Assembly (NCBI RefSeq): GCF_009765905.1
Contig: NZ_LMUO01000015.1
Span: 979,984-1,043,983, forward strand
Length of the DNA stretch: 64,000 nt
Origin: Mucilaginibacter sp. L196
GTDB taxonomy: Bacteria > Bacteroidota > Bacteroidia > Sphingobacteriales > Sphingobacteriaceae
Direction: 5' to 3'
A program made the position numbers and the translations under genes. How positions within the stretch are numbered: position 1 is the stretch's first letter; the number at the start of each line of letters is the position of its first letter. A model generated the notes under the pieces. It searched no databases and was not told where the DNA came from. It worked only from the letters and a program-made list of their open reading frames with translations. Positions 35,910-46,363 of the stretch are shown here, in pieces.

Positions 35910-37088
35910 ATGCTTATGAAAACGAAATACCTTGATAACAGATTAGTGATGATTGTTTTATTTGCTGCTTTTGTGCTAAGTTCCTGTTCAAAAAGCCCGG
36001 CTACAACACCGGTTACACCTGTGCCACCGGTTACGCCGCCTGCAACCGTAACTTATAATTATGCATCGCTTAGCGATTCATTACAGGCAAGCACATATAA
36101 TACATACATCTCGGTTGATCGTAATTATTATATTCAAAATAGTACCGGAACAACTACTTTTAATTATTGGCCACAGGCTCATGTGCTAAATATACTTGAA
36201 GATGGCTATTTAAGAACCCAAAACGCATTGTACACCCTGCGTATGAAGGCGCTGCTTACCGGCATCAAAATTGAAAATGGCGGTGCTTATCCAAATGAAT
36301 TTTATGACGATATGGGCTGGCTGGCTAATGCAAGTATGAGAGGTTATGCTATAACAAGTGATACCGGGTATTTAAATGTTGCCAAAATATTGTATACTGA
36401 AATTCAAGGTGCTTCAAACACTATAGCAGGAGGAGGAATTGCATGGCAACGTACCCAGTTATATTATAAAAATACGCCTTCAACCGGTAACGCTATAATT
36501 TTAGCTGCCAAAATGTACGAATTACAAGGCAATGCCGCAGACCTTACTTTTGCAAAGAATTTATATTCGTGGGAGAAATCTACGTTGGTAAGCCCGGCAG
36601 GAGTAGTGTATGATGGTATCAACCAAAACCAGGACTTGCAGGTAAGTAAGGCCGTGTATACTTATAACCAGGGCTTGTTTATTGGTGCTGCTGTTGAGCT
36701 TTATAATGCAACGCAGGATCCCGCTTACATACAGGATGCTATACTTACTGCTAACAATGAGATTGCCGACCCGGATCTTGAATCGAATGGCATACTTAAA
36801 AGTGAGGGGCAGGGTGATGGTGGTTTGTTTAAAAGCATAGCGGTAAGATACCTGACAGACCTGGTAGAACTTACCGCTCTTGATGCCGCGAATCGTACTA
36901 AATACGCTGCCTTTTTACAAAAGAATGCGCAAACGCTTTATTATAAAGGTATAGGGCGGCCATCATTACTGGCAAGCCCGGATTGGACCTTACAACCATC
37001 GGGTAGTATTGATTTAACCACTCAGTTAAGCGGGGTTACCATGATTGAGGCCGCGGCACGGTTAAAAGCCGGGTCATTTATTCAATAA
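35910..37088 (+). CDS. GH76 family endo-alpha-1,6-mannanase, surface lipoprotein
   Basis: The 392-residue protein has a lipobox (LSSC near residue 26), a Pro/Thr-rich linker (30-48) and an (alpha/alpha)6-barrel of the GH76 type. The catalytic Asp pair is D133-D134 in EFYDDMGW. Also typical are WPQAHVLNILEDGYLRT, GGIAWQRTQLYYKNTPSTGN and the SEGQGDGGLFKSIAVRYL stretch near the C-terminus. GH76 enzymes cut the alpha-1,6-mannose backbone of fungal mannan. Its partner GH92 in the next gene trims side chains. It carries a lipid anchor, so it probably acts at the cell surface before import. Confidence 0.88.
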   Translation: MLMKTKYLDNRLVMIVLFAAFVLSSCSKSPATTPVTPVPPVTPPATVTYNYASLSDSLQASTYNTYISVDRNYYIQNSTGTTTFNYWPQAHVLNILEDGYLRTQNALYTLRMKALLTGIKIENGGAYPNEFYDDMGWLANASMRGYAITSDTGYLNVAKILYTEIQGASNTIAGGGIAWQRTQLYYKNTPSTGNAIILAAKMYELQGNAADLTFAKNLYSWEKSTLVSPAGVVYDGINQNQDLQVSKAVYTYNQGLFIGAAVELYNATQDPAYIQDAILTANNEIADPDLESNGILKSEGQGDGGLFKSIAVRYLTDLVELTALDAANRTKYAAFLQKNAQTLYYKGIGRPSLLASPDWTLQPSGSIDLTTQLSGVTMIEAAARLKAGSFIQ

Positions 37089-37138
37089 TATCTATTTATT
37101 TTATTCAAAGTACTGCTTTAAAAAATCAGGATAATATT

Positions 37139-39265
37139 ATGAAAAAGAGTATTGTAGCAGTTGTTTTATTGTTGCTGATAACCACTCATTTACAGGCTCA
37201 AAAAGCGCCAGTAAACTATGTAAATCCCTTATTAGGAACTGCAACTTTGTGGGATCCTAAGGATCTGGGTTTTGTACCAACACATCGTACCTGGGGTGCT
37301 GAAGTGTTTCCGGGTTCATCGCTTCCCAACGCAATGGTGCAGTTAAGCCCTGTTACCCAGTTTCATAGTGGCTCAGGATATCAATATGAGGGTACGGTAA
37401 TATATGGGTTTATACATACCAGCAAAGGGCATTGGAATTTATGTAACATCCCTTTAATGCCAGCCACAGGGCAAATTGACGCAGATGATTATAAATCAAA
37501 GTTTAGCCATAAAAACGAATCGGCACATCCCGGTTATTACCAGGTTTATTTGGAGCGTTACCATATTAATGTCGAGCTAACATCCACATTGCGGTGCGCT
37601 TTTCATAAATATACCTTTAAGCCCGGCGAAAGCAAAAAGTTGATAGCGGACCTGTCATTATCAAATGAAAGAGTAAGGAGTTGGGATATACATCAGGAAA
37701 GTGCAAACGTTTTTACCGGCTTTCAGCAAGCAGGCGAAAAAATGTACTTCTACGCTGTAACCAATCATAAAATAAGTAAGATCGATTCACTAAAAAAGGG
37801 ATCGAGGATAGTACCTGTAGTTAATTTTATTGATGAAAATAAGCCACTTGAAATTCAGATCGGATTTTCATTCGTAAGCATAAAAAACGCGAAAGAAAAT
37901 TTAGAAAAAGAAATGCTGGGTAAAAGTTTTGACCAGGTTAGAAACGAGGCTACGCAAACATGGAATAACCTGTTGTCAAAAATTTCAGTTACCGGCGGAA
38001 CAGAACGACAAAAAGGAATATTTTATTCATGCCTGTATCGTTCATTTCTTTGGCCTGCGCTACGTAGCGATGCCAACGGTGATTTTACTGACCTGAGAGG
38101 CAAAGTTGTAAATAAAGGCTTTAACTATTACACAGAGCCATCATTATGGGACGATTACAGAAATAAATTAATTTTATTGGGGCTGCTTTCGCCCAAGGTG
38201 ACCAATGATGTAATTAAATCATTAATTGATAAAGGTGAGATAACAGGCTTTATGCCCACCTTTTTTCATGGTGATCATGCATCAGTTTTTATTACCGGTT
38301 CATACCTCAGAGGGTTGCGGGACTATGATGTAAATACAGCCTACAAGTTAATGCTAAAAAATGCAACTGTTGAAGGCACCCGTAAATACGTGGATGAATA
38401 TAATACCAAAGGCTATATATCTGAGCTTGATGTTGCCAATCCCGTAACCGAAACCGTAACCAAGGCAGCGGTTACAAAAACATTAGAATATGCTTATGAT
38501 GATTATGCAGTAGCGTTGTTGGCTCAGCAATTAAACGATACAGCTAATTATCGTATGTTGATGAAAAGAACCAAAAACTACAAAAATGTTTTTAACCCTG
38601 CAACAGGATTTATGGAAGGGCGACTTGCTAACGGTAATTGGGTGAAAAACTTCAATCCTTATTATCCTTATTACGAATATATGTATCGCGAAGCGAATGC
38701 CTGGCAATCGTCTTTTTTTGTTCCGCAGGATGTGCCGGGGTTAATAGGATTATATAAAAGCAAACACGCTTTCGAAACTAAACTGGATTCGCTCTTTACA
38801 ATTCCATGGAAAGGTTACGAAGCTTATAATATTTCAGGTTTTATCGGGCAGTATTGCCAGGGTAACCAACCTGATCACAGCTATGCTTTTCTGTACTATT
38901 TTGTTGGCAAACAGGAAAAATCGCAGGTGTTGCTTGATAGTATTATGAATCATTTTTATGATTTGGGTAAAGAGCATCTATCATATGCAGGGATGGATGA
39001 TGCGGGCGAAATGTCGTCGTGGTATGTATTTAATGCTATGGGCTTTTATCCTTTCTCTCCTGCCGACCCGAAATATATTGTTTCGGTGCCCTTATTTAAT
39101 AAGGTAAAAATCCAACTAGATAACGGGAATATCTATACCGTTTCTAAAAAGAATTCTGGCAAAAAAATAACAAACTTATATTATGGCGGTAAGAAAATAG
39201 ACGGCTATTTTATAACCGATAAAGATTTAAAAAAGGGGGAGCAATTAGTTATAATAACCAATTAA
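37139..39265 (+). CDS. GH92 family exo-alpha-mannosidase
   Basis: The 708-residue protein has a signal peptide (cleaved near LQAQ-KAP) and the two-domain GH92 layout: an N-terminal beta-sandwich (about 25-270, with GTWGAEVFPGSS-like and HTSKGHWN sequence) and a C-terminal (alpha/alpha)6-barrel. The calcium and catalytic region GNQPDHSYAFLYYFVG and MDDAGEMSSWYVFNAMGFYP are family signatures. GH92 enzymes remove alpha-1,2- or alpha-1,3-linked mannose from fungal mannan or N-glycans with calcium. It is the last gene of the mannan operon, 50 bp after GH76, and is probably periplasmic. Confidence 0.92.
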   Translation: MKKSIVAVVLLLLITTHLQAQKAPVNYVNPLLGTATLWDPKDLGFVPTHRTWGAEVFPGSSLPNAMVQLSPVTQFHSGSGYQYEGTVIYGFIHTSKGHWNLCNIPLMPATGQIDADDYKSKFSHKNESAHPGYYQVYLERYHINVELTSTLRCAFHKYTFKPGESKKLIADLSLSNERVRSWDIHQESANVFTGFQQAGEKMYFYAVTNHKISKIDSLKKGSRIVPVVNFIDENKPLEIQIGFSFVSIKNAKENLEKEMLGKSFDQVRNEATQTWNNLLSKISVTGGTERQKGIFYSCLYRSFLWPALRSDANGDFTDLRGKVVNKGFNYYTEPSLWDDYRNKLILLGLLSPKVTNDVIKSLIDKGEITGFMPTFFHGDHASVFITGSYLRGLRDYDVNTAYKLMLKNATVEGTRKYVDEYNTKGYISELDVANPVTETVTKAAVTKTLEYAYDDYAVALLAQQLNDTANYRMLMKRTKNYKNVFNPATGFMEGRLANGNWVKNFNPYYPYYEYMYREANAWQSSFFVPQDVPGLIGLYKSKHAFETKLDSLFTIPWKGYEAYNISGFIGQYCQGNQPDHSYAFLYYFVGKQEKSQVLLDSIMNHFYDLGKEHLSYAGMDDAGEMSSWYVFNAMGFYPFSPADPKYIVSVPLFNKVKIQLDNGNIYTVSKKNSGKKITNLYYGGKKIDGYFITDKDLKKGEQLVIITN

Positions 39266-39484
39266 TTGTAATATGGTATTGGATATGTAATTTGTTAGAT
39301 ATGCTAATCGTATAAACATCAAAACTAAACCATAATAGAGCAATACCACCCGAATATGGATTTGTAATAATATCTTTGGATGAAAGAGAATCTGTTAAAC
39401 TGATAGCTTTGTTTTAATATTATACCAATTAATGTATTATTGCGCTAACGTTTTAACCAGCAGGTTCTTATATTCATACTATTT

Positions 39485-40228
39485 ATGTTAAAAGAAGAAA
39501 GATTAAATTACATCATTAGTCAAATCAATATCCATAACAAAGTTCTTTCGGCTGACCTGAGCATTCAACTCAATGTTTCTGAGGATACAGTACGCAGAGA
39601 TCTTATTGAGTTAACGGATAACGGCCAAATTATTAAGGTCCATGGAGGTGCAATTTCAAAATCTTTTCATTCCCCTTTATCTGAGAGGAATGTTTACAAA
39701 AAAGATGAAAAAAAGGAAATTGCCCGAAAAGCGATTGAACTTATTGAAGACGGCATGATCGTAATTGTGGGCGGCGGAACAACGATGATTGAATTAGCCC
39801 GCCTTATTCCTCCTCGTTTGCATTGTACATTTTTTACGATAAGCCCTATCGTTGCCATTGAGTTGGCTGAAAATCCAAATTTAAACGTCCATTTAATTGC
39901 AGGGAAGCTTTCATCCGAGTCTCAAATTATTGTTGGTGCACAAGTTATTCAACAACTTTCAGAAATACAGACAGACCTATGCCTTTTAGGTACCAATAGT
40001 GTTTCAATAAAAAACGGTGTGACCGACTCTGACTGGGAGGTTGTTCAAGTTAAAAAAGCAATGATTAAATGTGCGCATGAAACAGCTATTTTAAGTATTG
40101 CTGAAAAGTTAGATTCGATTCAAAAAATGAAAGTTTGTAATTTGAACGAATTAAAATACTTAGTGACCGATCTCAACCCAGATGATAAAATACTGAAAGA
40201 TTATATATCAAAAATTAAAGTTATATAA
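39485..40228 (+). CDS. DeoR-family transcriptional regulator (candidate regulator of the MurNAc locus)
   Basis: The 247-residue protein has the DeoR winged helix-turn-helix (about 5-57, LSIQLNVSEDTVRRDLIEL) and the linker KVHGGAIS. The phosphosugar-sensing domain follows (about 73-230, IVGGGTTMIELARLI and LLGTNSVSIKNGVTDSDWE). It shares orientation with the following cell-wall genes but has its own upstream region and no adjacent operon partner. The effector is probably a sugar phosphate such as MurNAc-6-P or GlcNAc-6-P, from the genes around it. The repeated TGCG-T-GC motifs that follow are candidate operators for it. Confidence 0.8.
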   Translation: MLKEERLNYIISQINIHNKVLSADLSIQLNVSEDTVRRDLIELTDNGQIIKVHGGAISKSFHSPLSERNVYKKDEKKEIARKAIELIEDGMIVIVGGGTTMIELARLIPPRLHCTFFTISPIVAIELAENPNLNVHLIAGKLSSESQIIVGAQVIQQLSEIQTDLCLLGTNSVSIKNGVTDSDWEVVQVKKAMIKCAHETAILSIAEKLDSIQKMKVCNLNELKYLVTDLNPDDKILKDYISKIKVI

Positions 40229-40768
40229 CATTTATTATTGAGTTTAATGCCATGTGTTAAAACTAGTTATAAGCAATATTTAATAGGTATATCTACTAAA
40301 AAGTAAATAACTCTTTTCCAATCTTTCATTTGGTCAACCTTGCAACTTATTTCAGACACTTAATAAAATAAGATATTAAGGATCATAACAAGTGTGAACA
40401 CCTTTCGCATAGAATATTAAGCTAAGATTCGGTATAAAGTGGGTGCAATGTGATCCTTTTTATATAAAATGCGTTTTTTTGCAGTTTTTTTTAAAAAAAT
40501 GCAAAAAGATGTTGTTTTGTAAAAATAAAGTTGTAGTATTACGTATTGATTACGATATATTGTTTCGTTTGAGTCTGAATAATCGATATAAAATAACCGT
40601 AGTGCTGTTTTTTGCGGCAATGTGTTGTTTTTTTAATAATTATCAAATCGGTACTAGTGGGGTTTTACCAGGTAAAATATTGGTGTTATAGAAGTGGGTA
40701 ACAGCAAAATCAGCGGGGTATTTATGATGGCATTTACACCTGTACTAAATTCAAAATTAACAAGCTAT
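40229..40768. other. 540-bp AT-rich region before the GH18 gene, with regulatory motif
   Basis: No gene is supported. Small open frames on both strands here (67 and 82 codons) are made of AT-rich low-complexity sequence and overlap each other. The stretch contains motif copy 1 (40470-40507). A GTG at 40694 opens the GH18 frame early, but the 25 codons before the ATG at 40769 do not fit a signal peptide. Confidence 0.5.
40470..40507. promoter_or_regulatory. TGCG-T7-GCA motif, copy 1 (before GH18)
   Basis: TGCGTTTTTTTGCA at 40470-40483 is followed by TGCAAAAA at 40500-40507. Very similar arrangements occur at 41977, 49578 and 51839, each upstream of a gene or operon for cell-wall sugar use. 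They are candidate binding sites of one regulator. Confidence 0.5.
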
Positions 40769-41824
40769 ATGAAGAAACAAATTTTTACTACTTTAATTAT
40801 ACTAATCTCAGCTTATAGTTTGCGGGCACAAGTGAAGTCGGAAAATTTGTTTTATATGACTGATAGTCCCGAATCCTTTGAGAGTTTTCGTAATAATGCT
40901 GCCCAAATATCTATTGTTTGCCCGCAGGTTTTTTTGATAAGTAAAGAAGGTGTTATATCTGGCACTGTTGATCATAGAGTTTTGGAGATTGCAAAAGCTA
41001 ACAATGTTAAGGTTATGCCATTAATAGTAAACAGCGGCTTTAATTCTGTACTTCTTCATAACATTGTTTCCAATCCGGAAGCTCGTAAAAGAGCTATCGC
41101 GATGATGGTACTCTATGCGCATCAGTTTGGATTGGATGGTTGGCAATTTGATCTGGAAGGAGTAAATATTGAAGACCGGGATAACTTTACAAGTTTTTTT
41201 AAAGAAACTGCCGAGGCGTTGCATCATGAGAATCTGCAGCTGTCAGCTGCATTGGTTCATACTATAGAGAATGTGGGCGGCACAACAGCTTATCTTAGTT
41301 TTCTATATGAAGATTGGCGTGCGGGTTATTCCTTTAAAGATCTGGCAGAAGCTGGTGATTTTATTTCTATCATGACGTATGATGAGCACACCCATCGTAC
41401 AACTCCGGGGCCGGTAGCGGGGGTTGACTGGATGGAGCGTATTGTTAAATATTTGCTTGCAGAAGGTGTTCCGCCGGAGAAGCTTTCGCTGGGAATACCT
41501 GATTATTCGGTACACTGGTTTACGGATTATACAGAAGAAAAAGGTGGTTTTTCCAACGGAAAGCAAATAGGTTACTCAACGGTGCAGTATTTGCTTGGGA
41601 AAAACGATGCCAAGCAAATTTGGAATGACAAGGCCGGTTGTAATTATGCAGTATGGGATAATGATGGTGTTTATGAATATGTATACATTGAAGATGCACA
41701 ATCATTGAAACCTAAGCTGGATATATTAAAGAAATATAAGCTAAGAGGTATATCTGTATGGGTATTAGGTAGCGAGGACCCGGCCTTTTGGAACACATTA
41801 GCTAAAGAGACAAAAAGAAAATAA
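40769..41824 (+). CDS. GH18-family glycosidase, exported
   Basis: The 351-residue protein has a signal peptide (MKKQIFTTLIILISAYSLRA, cleaved before QVKSE) and a GH18 barrel with the catalytic motif LDGWQFDLEG: D123, D128 and the acid E130, pattern DGxxxDxE. GH18 enzymes cleave beta-1,4 N-acetylglucosaminyl bonds in chitin, N-glycan cores or peptidoglycan (spore-type SleL/YaaH enzymes, eukaryotic chitobiase). The fold and size here look closest to chitobiase/YaaH-like members. Next to AnmK, MurQ and an amidase, a peptidoglycan-derived substrate is more likely than chitin. The ATG at 40769 gives the signal peptide. Confidence 0.82.
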   Translation: MKKQIFTTLIILISAYSLRAQVKSENLFYMTDSPESFESFRNNAAQISIVCPQVFLISKEGVISGTVDHRVLEIAKANNVKVMPLIVNSGFNSVLLHNIVSNPEARKRAIAMMVLYAHQFGLDGWQFDLEGVNIEDRDNFTSFFKETAEALHHENLQLSAALVHTIENVGGTTAYLSFLYEDWRAGYSFKDLAEAGDFISIMTYDEHTHRTTPGPVAGVDWMERIVKYLLAEGVPPEKLSLGIPDYSVHWFTDYTEEKGGFSNGKQIGYSTVQYLLGKNDAKQIWNDKAGCNYAVWDNDGVYEYVYIEDAQSLKPKLDILKKYKLRGISVWVLGSEDPAFWNTLAKETKRK

Positions 41825-41976
41825 TTATTATAAAAAGGGGGGAATGAAAATAAGCTTTAAATAAAGGAGGAAAAAGCTATTTCGGGGGGGCTTGCTGTTT
41901 ATGTGGTCTTTTAGGTGTTAGTTTTATTGTTGTTCCTTGCTTTTTGTAAAATGCTTTGTTTGTTTGGCATTAGATG

Positions 41977-42010
41977 TGCGTTTTTTTGCAGCTATTGTTA
42001 TTTTTTTGCA
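41977..42010. promoter_or_regulatory. TGCG-T7-GCA motif, copy 2 (before anmK)
   Basis: TGCGTTTTTTTGCA (41977-41990) is followed after ten bases by a second TTTTTTTGCA (42001-42010), so the half-site is directly repeated at a 20-bp interval, about two helix turns. It ends 108 bp before the anmK ATG. TAATAATG follows directly, as in a near form at copy 4. Confidence 0.55.
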
Positions 42011-42118
42011 TAATAATGTTTTAATTTTTGATTTAATAATATATTAGTGTATGTAACTATCTGATAATTGGTTTATTGTGTATGCGTTTATTTGCGGTAT
42101 TTTATTAATTGTAAATTT

Positions 42119-43309
42119 ATGAACTCAAATATTGAAAAAATTTGTTTAATCGCTAATAAACATTCAAGGCAAATCATTGGCTTAATGTCCGGTACCTCCT
42201 TCGATGGTTTAGATATTGCTTTGTGTGAGTTTACAGGAAGCGGTATTAAAACCACCATACAGTTAAAAAAATTTACGACTAAAGACTACTTACCAGAATT
42301 TAAGGAAGAGTTAAAATCCATTTTTGCAAAACCAATGGTTGATCTTGAAAAGGTAACCTTGCTTAATTCATTTATAGGTGGTTATTATGCCGAGTTAATA
42401 ACTGAATGCCTTAGTGAATGGGGTATTAGTTATGCAGACGTTGATTTAATTGCAAGCCATGGCCAAACCATATTTCATTCACCCAAACATCAACGCCCGG
42501 CAGATAAATATGGCAATGCAACTTTGCAAATAGGCGATGGGGATCATTTAGCGGTAAAATCAAAAATAATAACGGTAAGTGATTTTAGGCAAAAACATAT
42601 TGCAGCGGGAGGCGAGGGTGCGCCATTGGCAATTTACGGCGATTATATAATTTTTTCAGATCCGGTAGAAAACCGGATAATGTTAAACATTGGTGGTATT
42701 GCAAATTTTACCTATTTACCAGCAAATGGACCGGTGCAATTTTTTTGCACAGATGTTGGCCCTGGTAACACCATTATGGATCAATTTATCCAGGCTAAAT
42801 TTCCAGGAAAATATTATGATAAAAATGCAGAGATCGGTTCACAAGGTAACGTTAGCGAAGCTTTATTAAATGCTTTGTTTGATCATCGCTTTTTTGATGC
42901 AAGCTTCCCTAAAACCACCGGGCCTGAACTGTTTAACCTTAACTTTTTAAATGATGCCATTGTGCGGTCGGCCCAAACTGACTTGTCTTCTAATGATATT
43001 GTAGCAACACTTGCCTGTTTTTCTGCCCAGGCTATTATCAGAGCGATATCAGCAACTATACCAAATCAGGATTTTGAAATATATATAAGTGGAGGCGGTA
43101 TATATAATCCCCTTTTGATCATGTATTTAGAAAAATATTTTTCAAGAAAAATGAGATCAACATCAGATCTAAATATAAATCCGGATGCTAAGGAGGCCGT
43201 TTTATTTGCCTTGCTTGCAAATGAAGCTATTGCCGGAGGTACTATATATAATAACAAGTCATCGGGTTTGCCGCTGGTATCAATGGGGAAATTTAGTTTT
43301 CCTAATTAA
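42119..43309 (+). CDS. anmK: anhydro-N-acetylmuramic acid kinase
   Basis: The enzyme opens the 1,6-anhydro ring and phosphorylates anhydroMurNAc to MurNAc-6-phosphate with ATP in the cytosol. The 396-residue protein has the AnmK signatures IIGLMSGTSFDGLDIALCEF, ASHGQTIFH, DFRQKHIAAGGEGAPLA (with the catalytic Asp in DFR), NIGGIANFTYL, DVGPGNTIMDQF and the late GGGIYNPLL. The ATG at 42119 is used; the frame is open 17 codons further upstream into AT-rich DNA. It starts a unit with a SusC/SusD pair 33 bp downstream, so import and phosphorylation are linked. MurQ, the next step, is encoded at 49645. Confidence 0.95.
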   Translation: MNSNIEKICLIANKHSRQIIGLMSGTSFDGLDIALCEFTGSGIKTTIQLKKFTTKDYLPEFKEELKSIFAKPMVDLEKVTLLNSFIGGYYAELITECLSEWGISYADVDLIASHGQTIFHSPKHQRPADKYGNATLQIGDGDHLAVKSKIITVSDFRQKHIAAGGEGAPLAIYGDYIIFSDPVENRIMLNIGGIANFTYLPANGPVQFFCTDVGPGNTIMDQFIQAKFPGKYYDKNAEIGSQGNVSEALLNALFDHRFFDASFPKTTGPELFNLNFLNDAIVRSAQTDLSSNDIVATLACFSAQAIIRAISATIPNQDFEIYISGGGIYNPLLIMYLEKYFSRKMRSTSDLNINPDAKEAVLFALLANEAIAGGTIYNNKSSGLPLVSMGKFSFPN

Positions 43310-43342
43310 TTAAAATGAATTATTTATCAAACTAATTAATAT

Positions 43343-46300
43343 ATGAAACAAATCTTACAAAAACTAAAAAATGCAAGAGGTCTGTTGACATTTCTTGCTT
43401 TGCTGTGCATTGGGCAGGTGTCCTTTGCACAAAGCCATCAAACCATAAAGGGGGTTATAACAGATACCCGGGACAAGTCACTCATCCCTGGAGCGACGAT
43501 TAGATTAAGTGGGACAAGCCTTGCAACCGCCTCTGACGTAAAGGGTGAGTTTAGCATTAGTGGAAACATAAAAAGTGGCACTTATTCCTTAGTTATATCC
43601 TTTACAGGCTACAAAACTATCACCAAAACTATTACACTTAATGAGGTGCCGGTAACTGTTAATGCAGAATTAACTACTGATGCACTAAATCTTAACGAAG
43701 TGGTAGTTACCGGAAATACTGTAGCTACTACAAAGAAGGAGTTAGGTAATGCTATTTCAACTGTAGGTGGGAAAGATCTGGTGCAGGGCCTTGCTACAGG
43801 TGTAGATCAGGCGTTAGAAGGGAAGGTTGCAGGTGCGCAAATTTCCCAAAACTCCGGTAACCCCGACGGTGGTATGAGTGTGCATTTAAGGGGCAACAGT
43901 ACGATTGTTGGTTCAAGCGATCCATTATACATTGTTGACGGGGTGATTGTTAACAATAACTCAGATCAATTGATTGATTTGGGTGGTTATACAGAAAATA
44001 GGATTGTTGATATCAACCCGGCTGATATTGACCATGTGGAGATTATTAAAGGTGCCGCCGGCGCTGCCATTTACGGTTCAAGGGCAAGTAATGGTGTTGT
44101 ACAAATTTTTACAAAAAAAGGTAAATCAGGTAAACCTGTTATTAGTATTTCGACGGATTTTAGGGATAATTCTTTGCGAAAAAAATTAGCTTACAATACC
44201 TATCCTTATGCCTTTGCCAACACAAATCCTCTGGATACTACCAGGGTACCCGTGCAACGTTATGATTTGCAAAAACTCATCTTTAGGAATGCTATTGGTA
44301 CAGAAACCAATATATCTGTTTCCGGTGGCTCAGACAATTCACAGTACTATATTAGCGGGGGATTTTTGGACAATCAAGGTATTGTAAGGGGGACTGATTT
44401 TCAAAGAGGAACCGGCCGTGTGCGTATTGATCAGCGATTTAATAATTGGTTGAAATTATCTGTTGGATTCAATTATATTCTAGATGGCAGCCAGCAAATT
44501 CCCAATGGTGGTATCAATCAGCAATATGGGGCACTTACAGGATTTATTTTTGGGAACAACGATATCAACCCATATCCAAACCCTGTAACAGGCGTTTATC
44601 CCACACTTTCTCCTGCTGGCTTACAACGCACAAATCCATTGGAAGCTATCAATAAATTTGATTTCAATGAAAAAACGAGCCGGTTTATAGGCAATATCAA
44701 TTTAACCGCAACACCAATTGAGAATCTTTCTATAGCATATACCCTGGGGTATGATAATTCTACAGAATTGGGAACCGGCTATATTCCGATAGGAAATACA
44801 ACTCCTACCTATAATACAGGTTATTCAAGCAGGGCTGATAATCTTACTTTGTTGCTCAATAATGATCTAAACGTCTCGTATAAAGCTAAGATTAGCTCTT
44901 TGTTTGAATCAACAACTGCGGTTGGCGCAACAGCACAAACAGAACGGGGAAATGCAGATGTGGTGACAGGCACACAATTAAGCCCGGTTAGCCAGGTGTC
45001 ATCAAGCGGTGCTACCATTACAACTTTAGAAACAGAGTCTGTTTTAAATATTGCAGGCTTTTATGCACAAGAAACCCTGGGCTTTGAACATAAGCTATAC
45101 ATAACAGGCGCTTTAAGAAATGATGTTGCTTCTTCTTTCGGTGTCAGCAACAGATGGCAGTATTACCCTAAATTGAGCGGCACTTATTTATTGTCTGAAG
45201 AAAATTTCTGGAAGAATTCATCATTAGCATCTATTATTCCTGATCTGAAAATAAGAGCATCATATGGGCAAAACGGTAACTTAACAGCTATTGGCCCTTA
45301 TGATAGGTTTACTAATTATACAGCTGTTTCTTTACCTGGTCTGCCTGGTGTTGCGGCGCCATCTCAGCTGGGTAATACAAACGTTAAGCCAGAGCGGCAA
45401 ACAGAAAAGGAAGTGGGCATGGATGCCAGTTTCCTGAATGGCCGATTAGGGTTTGAATTCTCTTATTATGAAAAATATGTAAAGGATCTGCTGTTACCAG
45501 TAAACTTACGCCCTTCCACAGGTTACTCAACCCAATATCAAAATATTGGTGATATGACCAATAAGGGTACAGAGTTATTGCTAAGAGGCATCCCGGTAGA
45601 AAGCTCAAGTTTTAAATGGGAATCGACCATTATATTTAATACGAACAGAAATGTTGTTACTAATATTCCTGGAGGCTTGGTAACTTTCGCTAATGGATTT
45701 GGCGAGGTGGCTGCAGTAAATGGTTATCCACTTGGTGTATTTTACTCAACCTATTTTGCCCGTAAACCTGATGGGGCGCTTTTATTGACTCCTGCAGGAT
45801 TACCACAAGTCGAAAAATCAGGGCGTGATGCTAACGGACAACCTACAGGATCAACGTTAGATAAAGTTATTGGAGATCCAAACCCGAAATGGACAGGATC
45901 ATTTACAAATGAATTTTCGGTTGGTAAAAACTTTTCATTCAGAATGCAATGGGATGCATCATACGGCGGTCAGATCTTTGATTTTACCCAACGTGTTGGC
46001 GACAGAGATATTTATGGCGGTTTAGCAGGATATATGCCTGAGTTAGAAGGTAAAGTTCCCAAAGGTACATCTGCTGCCCTATATGGTATCATGTCAAACT
46101 GGATACAGAACGGATCTTACGCTAAGTTGCGGGAGCTTTCTGCTACCTATAACATAAAGGTGAGCTTTCTCCCCAATGCACTACGTGCTTCTATATATGG
46201 AAGAAACCTGCTTTGTATTTCAAAATATCCGGGATGGGATCCTGAAACCAATGCTGCCGGTCAAAGTACTGCTGTACGTGGTTTTGATTTTGTGGAGGTG

Positions 46301-46345
46301 CCTATACCACGAACAATAGGATGTGGTTTAAGTACAACTTTTTAA
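43343..46345 (+). CDS. SusC-family TonB-dependent transporter (cell-wall sugar locus)
   Basis: The 1000-residue outer-membrane protein has a signal peptide (cleaved near QVSFAQ-SHQ), a carboxypeptidase-like beta domain (IKGVITDTRDKSLIPGATIR), the TonB region LNEVVVTGNTVATT, a plug with YGSRASNGVVQIFTKKG and a barrel ending in TTF. It lacks an STN domain, so regulation is not through an ECF/FecR chain, in line with the DeoR regulator nearby. Lying between AnmK and AmiE-like genes, it probably imports muropeptides or amino-sugar disaccharides. Confidence 0.9.
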   Translation: MKQILQKLKNARGLLTFLALLCIGQVSFAQSHQTIKGVITDTRDKSLIPGATIRLSGTSLATASDVKGEFSISGNIKSGTYSLVISFTGYKTITKTITLNEVPVTVNAELTTDALNLNEVVVTGNTVATTKKELGNAISTVGGKDLVQGLATGVDQALEGKVAGAQISQNSGNPDGGMSVHLRGNSTIVGSSDPLYIVDGVIVNNNSDQLIDLGGYTENRIVDINPADIDHVEIIKGAAGAAIYGSRASNGVVQIFTKKGKSGKPVISISTDFRDNSLRKKLAYNTYPYAFANTNPLDTTRVPVQRYDLQKLIFRNAIGTETNISVSGGSDNSQYYISGGFLDNQGIVRGTDFQRGTGRVRIDQRFNNWLKLSVGFNYILDGSQQIPNGGINQQYGALTGFIFGNNDINPYPNPVTGVYPTLSPAGLQRTNPLEAINKFDFNEKTSRFIGNINLTATPIENLSIAYTLGYDNSTELGTGYIPIGNTTPTYNTGYSSRADNLTLLLNNDLNVSYKAKISSLFESTTAVGATAQTERGNADVVTGTQLSPVSQVSSSGATITTLETESVLNIAGFYAQETLGFEHKLYITGALRNDVASSFGVSNRWQYYPKLSGTYLLSEENFWKNSSLASIIPDLKIRASYGQNGNLTAIGPYDRFTNYTAVSLPGLPGVAAPSQLGNTNVKPERQTEKEVGMDASFLNGRLGFEFSYYEKYVKDLLLPVNLRPSTGYSTQYQNIGDMTNKGTELLLRGIPVESSSFKWESTIIFNTNRNVVTNIPGGLVTFANGFGEVAAVNGYPLGVFYSTYFARKPDGALLLTPAGLPQVEKSGRDANGQPTGSTLDKVIGDPNPKWTGSFTNEFSVGKNFSFRMQWDASYGGQIFDFTQRVGDRDIYGGLAGYMPELEGKVPKGTSAALYGIMSNWIQNGSYAKLRELSATYNIKVSFLPNALRASIYGRNLLCISKYPGWDPETNAAGQSTAVRGFDFVEVPIPRTIGCGLSTTF

Positions 46346-46363
46346 TAATTAAAATTTAACGTC

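Noticed and set aside
40417..40691. Overlapping small open frames on both strands
   Set aside because: Low-complexity AT-rich sequence around a regulatory motif; neither resembles a protein.
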